Part shown: in pieces, positions 6,189 to 10,458 of the stretch | Position numbering within the stretch: position 1 is the stretch's first letter | Layout: every line of letters starts with the position of its first letter | Source of the DNA: Cyanobacteriota bacterium | Lineage (GTDB): Bacteria > Cyanobacteriota > Cyanobacteriia > PCC-6307 > Cyanobiaceae | Direction of reading: 5' to 3' | NCBI GenBank assembly: GCA_947463165.1 | Contig: CANHSW010000045.1 | Location: 1 to 10,458, forward strand | DNA length: 10,458 bases | Program-made: the position numbers and the translations under genes | The notes under the pieces: generated by a model | What the model was told of the DNA's origin: nothing | What the model saw: only the letters and a program-made list of their open reading frames with translations | Database searches by the model: none

Positions 6189-8748
6189 CGGCAGCCGCCA
6201 ACTCGGGCATGGAGGCGGCGGACAACTGCTTGCGGATCACCACCTGCTTGCTGTCGTCTACATCCACCAGGGCGGCATCGCCATCGCCGATGCGACCGGA
6301 GAGGAATTCCTCGGCCAGGGAATCCTCCAGCAGGCGCATCACGGCACGGCGCAGCGGCCTGGCGCCGTAGCTGGGGTTGTAGCCCTCCTCCACCAACCGC
6401 TCCTTGAAGCCATCGGTAACCGAGAGGGCAATGTTCTTCTCCAACATGCGAGCGAACACCTCCTTGAGCATGATCTCGGCGATCTGCTTCACCTCCTCGC
6501 GGTTGAGCTGACGGAAGACGATGATTTCGTCTAGACGATTTAAGAATTCAGGCCGGAAGTACTGCTTGAGTTCTTCGTTGACAAGCGAGCGAATGCGGTT
6601 GTACTGGGTTTCTTCGGCGTCGCCACCGCCAAATTCAAAGCCCAATCCACCGCCACCTTTCTCAATCACCTTCGAACCAATGTTCGAGGTCATGATGATC
6701 AAGGTGTTCTTGAAATCCACAGTGCGACCCTTGGAGTCGGTGAGCCGGCCGTCTTCTAATAGCTGCAACAGCAGATTGAAGACATCGGGGTGGGCTTTCT
6801 CGATCTCGTCAAACAGCACCACGGTGTAGGGCCGACGGCGCACGGCCTCGGTGAGCTGGCCCCCCTCGTTAAAGCCCACATAACCCGGAGGCGAACCGAT
6901 CAGCTTGCTGACGGTATGGCGCTCCATGAATTCGGACATGTCAAGGCGAATCATCGCCTCTTCGCTGCCAAAGAAGTAGCTGGCCAGGGCCTTGGTGAGC
7001 TCCGTTTTACCTACGCCAGTTGGGCCGGAGAAGATAAAGCTGGCGATTGGACGGTTGGGATTCTTCAGTCCCACCCGAGCGCGGCGGATAGCGCGGGAAA
7101 CCGCCTTCACCGCCTCATCTTGACCGATCAGGCGCTGGTGCAGCGTCTCCTCCATGTTCAATAGTTTCACCGATTCAGATTCGGTGAGTTTCTGTACGGG
7201 AACGCCGGTCCAAGAGGCCACGATGTTGGCGATATCCTCTTCGGTAACCACTGGCGAGCGGTCTAGATCGTTGTTCTCGGCGCTGGCAAAGGCCACTCCC
7301 AGCTCGAGCTGGGGTGAATCGAGCTCAGCTTCAGCAGTTGCTTCAGTAGCGGCTTCGCCCTTGCGGGCCTGGAGAATGGAGCGGATCTGTTCACGCAGTT
7401 CCACCTCCCGATCCCGCAGTTCTCCAGCCTTGGTGAAGTCCTGCTGGCGAACCGCATCCTCCTTCTGTTTCTGCACCTGCCGCAGCTGCTTATCCACCTC
7501 CTTGGCGGCTGTCGGCAGCTTGGAATTCATCAGTCGCACCCGGCTGCCGGCCTCATCGACCAGGTCGATGGCCTTATCCGGCAAGAAGCGATCAGAGATA
7601 TAGCGATCCCCGAGGGTGGCGGCGGCCACCAGGGCCTCATCGGAAATCTTCAGTCGGTGATGCTCTTCATAGCGCTCTTTGAGGCCCCGCAGGATCTCGA
7701 TGGTGTCCGCCACCGATGGCTCACCCACCATCACCGGCTGGAAGCGCCGTTCCAGGGCCGCATCCCGCTCGATGTGCTTGCGGTATTCATCCAGGGTGGT
7801 GGCGCCGATGCACTGCAGCTCGCCCCTGGCCAGGGCCGGCTTGAGGATATTGGCGGCGTCGATCGCCCCCTCAGCTGCACCAGCACCGATCAAGGTGTGC
7901 ACCTCGTCGATCACGAGGATCACATTGCCGGCGGTGCGGATCTCCTCCATGATCTTCTTGAGGCGCTCCTCGAACTCGCCGCGGTACTTGGTGCCGGCTA
8001 CCAAAAGGCCGATATCCAAAGTGAGCACCCGCTTGTCTTCAAGGATGTCCGGTATGTCGCCGGAGTTGATCCGCTGGGCCAAACCCTCGGCAATGGCGGT
8101 CTTACCAACGCCCGGTTCGCCAATCAAGACTGGGTTGTTCTTGGTGCGACGGCCAAGAATTTGAATCACCCGCTCGATCTCGTTCTGGCGACCCACCACC
8201 GGATCGAGCTTGCCGTCGGCGGCCAGATGGGTGAGGTTGCTGCCGAATTCGTCGAGGGTGGGGGTTTTGGTGGAACCCTTGCCAGCGCTGCCGCCACCAG
8301 CACCCACCTCGGCGGTTTCCCCCAGCATGCGAATCACCTGGGTGCGCACCTTGGCCAGGTCGACCCCGAGGTTCTCCAGCACCCGGGCCGCCACCCCCTC
8401 CCCTTCACGGATCAGGCCCAGCAACAGGTGCTCGGTGCCGATGTAGTTGTGACCGAGCTGGCGGGCCTCCTCCAGGGAGAGCTCCAGCACCCGCTTGGCC
8501 CGGGGTGTGAAGGGGATTTCCACGGCCACGAAGCCGGAACCGCGCCCGATGATCTTCTCCACCTCAACGCGGGCGTCCTTGAGGTTCACGGACATCGACT
8601 TGAGCACCTTGGCGGCCACACCGGTGCCCTCGCCGATCAAACCCAAGAGGATCTGCTCGGTGCCAACGAAGTTGTGACCAAGCCTTCGGGCCTCCTCCTG
8701 GGCCAACATGATCACTTTGATGGCCTTCTCGGTAAACCGCTCGAACAT
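6181..8748 (-). CDS. clpC: ClpC, Hsp100 AAA+ chaperone/unfoldase of the Clp protease
   Basis: Seen: 855 residues, full length. Two N-domain repeats (about 1-70 and 78-145), a Gly-rich linker (149-158), first AAA+ module with Walker A GEPGVGKT (210-217) and Walker B VILVIDE (276-282), a UVR/middle domain (about 418-455), second AAA+ module with Walker A GPTGVGKT (575-582) and Walker B VVLFDE (643-648), and the sensor-2 region YGARPLRR (794-801). The tripeptide LGF (702-704) in GGGGLGFEF is the likely ClpP-docking loop. Role: ATP-driven unfolding of substrates for the ClpP3/R protease core, in the cytoplasm; ClpC is essential in model cyanobacteria. The start is ATG 8748, since [19 protein letters not shown] is the standard N-terminus. 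No Shine-Dalgarno sequence precedes it. A 189-base gap separates it from rimI upstream, so it likely has its own promoter. The downstream dehydrogenase gene begins inside its last codons. Confidence 0.98.
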   Translation of the reverse strand: MFERFTEKAIKVIMLAQEEARRLGHNFVGTEQILLGLIGEGTGVAAKVLKSMSVNLKDARVEVEKIIGRGSGFVAVEIPFTPRAKRVLELSLEEARQLGHNYIGTEHLLLGLIREGEGVAARVLENLGVDLAKVRTQVIRMLGETAEVGAGGGSAGKGSTKTPTLDEFGSNLTHLAADGKLDPVVGRQNEIERVIQILGRRTKNNPVLIGEPGVGKTAIAEGLAQRINSGDIPDILEDKRVLTLDIGLLVAGTKYRGEFEERLKKIMEEIRTAGNVILVIDEVHTLIGAGAAEGAIDAANILKPALARGELQCIGATTLDEYRKHIERDAALERRFQPVMVGEPSVADTIEILRGLKERYEEHHRLKISDEALVAAATLGDRYISDRFLPDKAIDLVDEAGSRVRLMNSKLPTAAKEVDKQLRQVQKQKEDAVRQQDFTKAGELRDREVELREQIRSILQARKGEAATEATAEAELDSPQLELGVAFASAENNDLDRSPVVTEEDIANIVASWTGVPVQKLTESESVKLLNMEETLHQRLIGQDEAVKAVSRAIRRARVGLKNPNRPIASFIFSGPTGVGKTELTKALASYFFGSEEAMIRLDMSEFMERHTVSKLIGSPPGYVGFNEGGQLTEAVRRRPYTVVLFDEIEKAHPDVFNLLLQLLEDGRLTDSKGRTVDFKNTLIIMTSNIGSKVIEKGGGGLGFEFGGGDAEETQYNRIRSLVNEELKQYFRPEFLNRLDEIIVFRQLNREEVKQIAEIMLKEVFARMLEKNIALSVTDGFKERLVEEGYNPSYGARPLRRAVMRLLEDSLAEEFLSGRIGDGDAALVDVDDSKQVVIRKQLSAASMPELAAAGA

Positions 8749-8937
8749 GGGCCGTGGCCTGTTGCACGTGCCCCCAACCTATCAGGGTTTGGAGGTGTCT
8801 GCGCGGGTGAGCGGAGGATGGCAAGAAGCCTTGGGGCAGCAGGATTTTAAGCCGATGTCATCCCTGTTGTTGCCGATTGATTTGACGGTTTTGAGCAACA
8901 AAAAAGGGGGGTTATCCGCACCTCACTCCCTAGCCTT
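8749..8937 (-). other. Gap between rimI and clpC: probable clpC promoter and leader
   Basis: Seen, reading the minus strand: after the rimI stop there is a C6-T6 run (8911-8900) that can pair its CCCT with AGGG at 8931-8928. This gives at best a four-base stem, a weak candidate terminator. Further on, TTAAAAT (8850-8844) is the best -10-like sequence, but no good -35 stands 16-18 bases before it. It would leave a leader of roughly 90 bases before the clpC ATG. No CIRCE-like inverted repeat (the HrcA site) is visible. No gene is seen here. Confidence 0.35.
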
Positions 8938-9576
8938 TCAAGCCTGGAGCTTCAACCATTCGATCAGGGCGTCGTCGCCGTTGCTGTAGTAACCGCGACG
9001 ACATCCCGCCACCTCAAAACCCAGGCTCGCGTAAAGAGACTGGGCGGCCTGGTTGCCACTGGCCACCTCCAGCGTGGCCCGCTGGGCCCCGAGGCGGCTG
9101 CCCTCCCGCAAAAGGGCCGCCAATACCCGGCGGCCCAGGCCCCGCCGGCGCTGGCTGGGATCCACTGCCACCAGAGTGATGTGCAGCTCGTCGACAATCA
9201 GCCAGGCACAGGCCATCGCCAGCAGTTGCCGCCGCTGCCAGATACCCAGGCCAGGCCGCTGGGGATCGGTCAGCTCCGTGATCCATTGCTGGCGGCTCCA
9301 GAGTCCATTCAAGGCCTGGCGATCGAGCGCAACACAGGCCTCCAGGTGCTCCGGTGTGAGCAACTGATGCGGCTCGGCCAACTCCAAGCCCGGGGCCCCC
9401 TGGGCTGCGGGGGGCAGCTGTTGCGCCTGAGCGTCAGGCAGCTGTTGGGGCCGCGCCTTAGGCAATTCTTGCGACTGCGCCTCAGCCAACTGTTGGACCT
9501 GCGCCTCAGGCAATTGTGGAGGGGGAGGCAAGGGGGTTCCGAGCGGCCACTGGAGCGAGATAGGCGCATCTCCCAT
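8938..9576 (-). CDS. rimI: RimI-like GNAT N-acetyltransferase with a repetitive N-terminal extension
   Basis: Seen: 212 residues from ATG 9576. The GNAT domain occupies about 72-210: L-x-x-EHLEACVALDRQALNGLW (73-93), ITLVAVDPSQRRRGLGRRVL (133-152) with the acetyl-CoA loop R143-RR-G146-L-G148, ATLEVASGNQAAQSLYASLGF (168-188, E170 being the possible catalytic acid) and RRGYYSNGDDALIEW (193-207, Y197). This order is that of RimI, which in E. coli acetylates the N-terminus of ribosomal protein S18. Oddities: the usual LEVRxSN is LEVASGN, and about 70 residues precede the domain, whereas RimI is normally near 150 in all. The extension is Pro/Gln-rich and contains four eight-residue repeats (21-52). 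A downstream TTG start cannot be excluded, but the repeat keeps this frame open. Other N-acetyltransferases remain possible. It is divergent from lysA, 41 bases away. Confidence 0.8.
   Translation of the reverse strand: MGDAPISLQWPLGTPLPPPPQLPEAQVQQLAEAQSQELPKARPQQLPDAQAQQLPPAAQGAPGLELAEPHQLLTPEHLEACVALDRQALNGLWSRQQWITELTDPQRPGLGIWQRRQLLAMACAWLIVDELHITLVAVDPSQRRRGLGRRVLAALLREGSRLGAQRATLEVASGNQAAQSLYASLGFEVAGCRRGYYSNGDDALIEWLKLQA
9421..9516 (-). repeat. Tandem repeat, four 24-base units, in the RimI N-terminal extension
   Basis: Seen: four diverged head-to-tail units at 9516-9493, 9492-9469, 9468-9445 and 9444-9421, with a partial fifth (CAGCTGCCC) at 9420-9412. In the rimI frame they read QLPEAQVQ, QLAEAQSQ, ELPKARPQ and QLPDAQAQ, then QLP. 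Between copies both synonymous and amino-acid-changing differences occur; the leucine, the alanine at position five and the final Gln are constant. The unit is a multiple of three. Confidence 0.9.
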
Positions 9577-9617
9577 CGTTAACGTGCTACCTCTGACAAA
9601 AGCGTGCGGCTGTCCAA
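9577..9617. promoter_or_regulatory. Divergent rimI/lysA gap with palindrome CGTTAACG
   Basis: Seen: only 41 bases separate the two start codons. The perfect eight-base palindrome CGTTAACG (9577-9584) touches the rimI ATG. There is no Shine-Dalgarno sequence for either gene and no room for two separate full promoters, so at least one promoter must reach into the opposite gene or the two must overlap. The palindrome may be a regulator site or chance. Confidence 0.35.
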
Positions 9618-10458
9618 ATGGTGATCTCCTCTGCCTCCGAGAGCGGGACCGGCCGGGAATCCCCAGGAGCAGGCCAGCCCTGGGAAGCCGATCGGCAGTG
9701 GGACAGCCCCAATCGCAACCTGGCGCCGCTCACCACCTGTATCGATGCCGAGGGGCGATTGGAGGTGGGCGGCTGTCGCCTCAGCGATCTGGCCCGCAGC
9801 TATGGCACGCCCCTATATGTGCTGGACGAGGACACCCTGCGCTCCACCTGCCGGGCCTACCGCGAGGCCCTGGAGCAGTTCTATCCGGGCCCCTCGCTGG
9901 CCCTCTATGCCTCCAAGGCCAACAGCTCCCTGGCGATTACGGCCCTGGTGGCCTCCGAGGGACTGGGGCTGGATGCGGTTTCCAGCGGCGAACTGCTCAC
10001 CGCCCTGCGGGGCGGCATGCCAGCCGAGCGGATAGTGCTGCATGGCAACAACAAGTCGCGGCAGGAATTAGCCCTGGCCGCAGCCGAGGGGGTCACCGTG
10101 GTGATCGACAACTGGCACGACCTGGAACTGCTGGCCGAACTGGCCCCCAGCCTGGCCAAGCCGGTGCAGCTGATGCTGCGCTTCACGCCGGGCATCGAGT
10201 GCCATACCCATGAGTACATCCGCACCGGCCATTTAGACAGCAAATTTGGCTTCGATCCCGATCAACTGGAGCCGGTGCTCCAGCACCTGGCGGGCTGTGG
10301 CTGGGCGCGGCTAACCGGCCTGCACGCCCACATCGGCTCCCAGATTTTTGAATTGCAACCGCACCGCGATCTGGCCGCGGTGATGGCCGACGCCCTCGCC
10401 CTGGCCCGCAGCCTGGGCCACCCGGTGAACGATTTGAACCTGGGCGGTGGTCTGGGCA
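9618..10458 (+). CDS. lysA: Diaminopimelate decarboxylase, 3' part missing
   Basis: Seen: ATG 9618 opens a frame of 280 residues that runs off the right edge. An in-frame TGA at 9594-9596 limits the start. After a variable N-terminus (1-35), the fold-type III PLP barrel begins: GTPLYVLDEDTL (63-74), ALYASKAN with the PLP lysine K100, GLDAVSSGEL (117-126), VLHGNNKS (140-147), HEYIRTGHLDSKFGF (198-212), GLHAHIGSQ (234-242) and LNLGGGLG (273-280). These are the standard LysA blocks. Role: PLP-dependent decarboxylation of meso-diaminopimelate to lysine, the last step of lysine synthesis, in the cytoplasm. The C-terminal half, including the substrate-binding Cys-E region, lies outside the window. 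From typical picocyanobacterial gene order I would expect a diadenylate cyclase gene and uppS downstream; this is expectation, not observation. Confidence 0.95.
   Translation, partial: MVISSASESGTGRESPGAGQPWEADRQWDSPNRNLAPLTTCIDAEGRLEVGGCRLSDLARSYGTPLYVLDEDTLRSTCRAYREALEQFYPGPSLALYASKANSSLAITALVASEGLGLDAVSSGELLTALRGGMPAERIVLHGNNKSRQELALAAAEGVTVVIDNWHDLELLAELAPSLAKPVQLMLRFTPGIECHTHEYIRTGHLDSKFGFDPDQLEPVLQHLAGCGWARLTGLHAHIGSQIFELQPHRDLAAVMADALALARSLGHPVNDLNLGGGLG

Noticed and set aside
7657..8850. 397-residue open frame on the plus strand opposite clpC
   Set aside because: clpC is certain on the other strand with every domain intact. Long antisense frames are expected in GC-rich genes with strong third-position bias. 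The translation shows no domain pattern.
9584..10213. 209-residue plus-strand frame overlapping lysA
   Set aside because: It is an out-of-phase shadow of lysA; the true frame starts at 9618 and carries the PLP lysine and other LysA blocks.

Overview
The window is a GC-rich stretch of a picocyanobacterial chromosome, most likely Synechococcus/Cyanobium type. The evidence is the very high G/C at third codon positions, a cyanobacterial-type ClpC, close packing of genes with overlapping start and stop codons, few Shine-Dalgarno sequences, one HIP1 palindrome, and the company kept by cdsA, cbiT, clpC and lysA. The genus is an inference from style and content; no marker gene is present to fix it. 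Almost everything is housekeeping. I see no mobile element, CRISPR array, tRNA or rRNA.

Left part. A truncated ABC1/UbiB-family kinase gene runs off the left edge on the minus strand (1-210). Divergent from it, across a 75-base gap holding a possible hairpin, a plus-strand cluster begins: an Orn/Lys/Arg decarboxylase-like PLP enzyme (286-1743), cbiT of the cobalamin pathway (1750-2355) and cdsA, CDP-diacylglycerol synthase (2352-3272). These three are 6 bases apart and overlapping by 4 bases, so they look co-transcribed although they serve unrelated pathways. cdsA then converges on a minus-strand cluster across a 206-base gap that contains a tandem 16-base repeat.

Middle and right. The minus-strand cluster reads, in order of transcription, rimI (9576-8938), a 189-base gap, clpC (8748-6181), a glycerol-dehydrogenase-like gene (6188-5061), an alpha/beta hydrolase (5064-4171) and a DUF2993/LmeA-like gene (4156-3479). 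From clpC onward the genes overlap by 8 and 4 bases and then sit 14 bases apart, which suggests one transcript that joins a Hsp100 chaperone to three poorly characterised proteins. lysA, diaminopimelate decarboxylase, starts at 9618 in the opposite direction to rimI, 41 bases away, and runs off the right edge.

The most unusual signal is a set of three unrelated short tandem repeats, each at a gene end: 18-base units in the N-terminus of the decarboxylase, 16-base units just at and beyond the stop of the DUF2993 gene, and 24-base units in an N-terminal extension of RimI. The two coding repeats are multiples of three and the non-coding one is not. The second item worth a look is the decarboxylase itself, which keeps its PLP lysine but has lost several usual active-site neighbours. 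I did not find a clearly new multi-gene system; the clpC-linked cluster is the nearest candidate.
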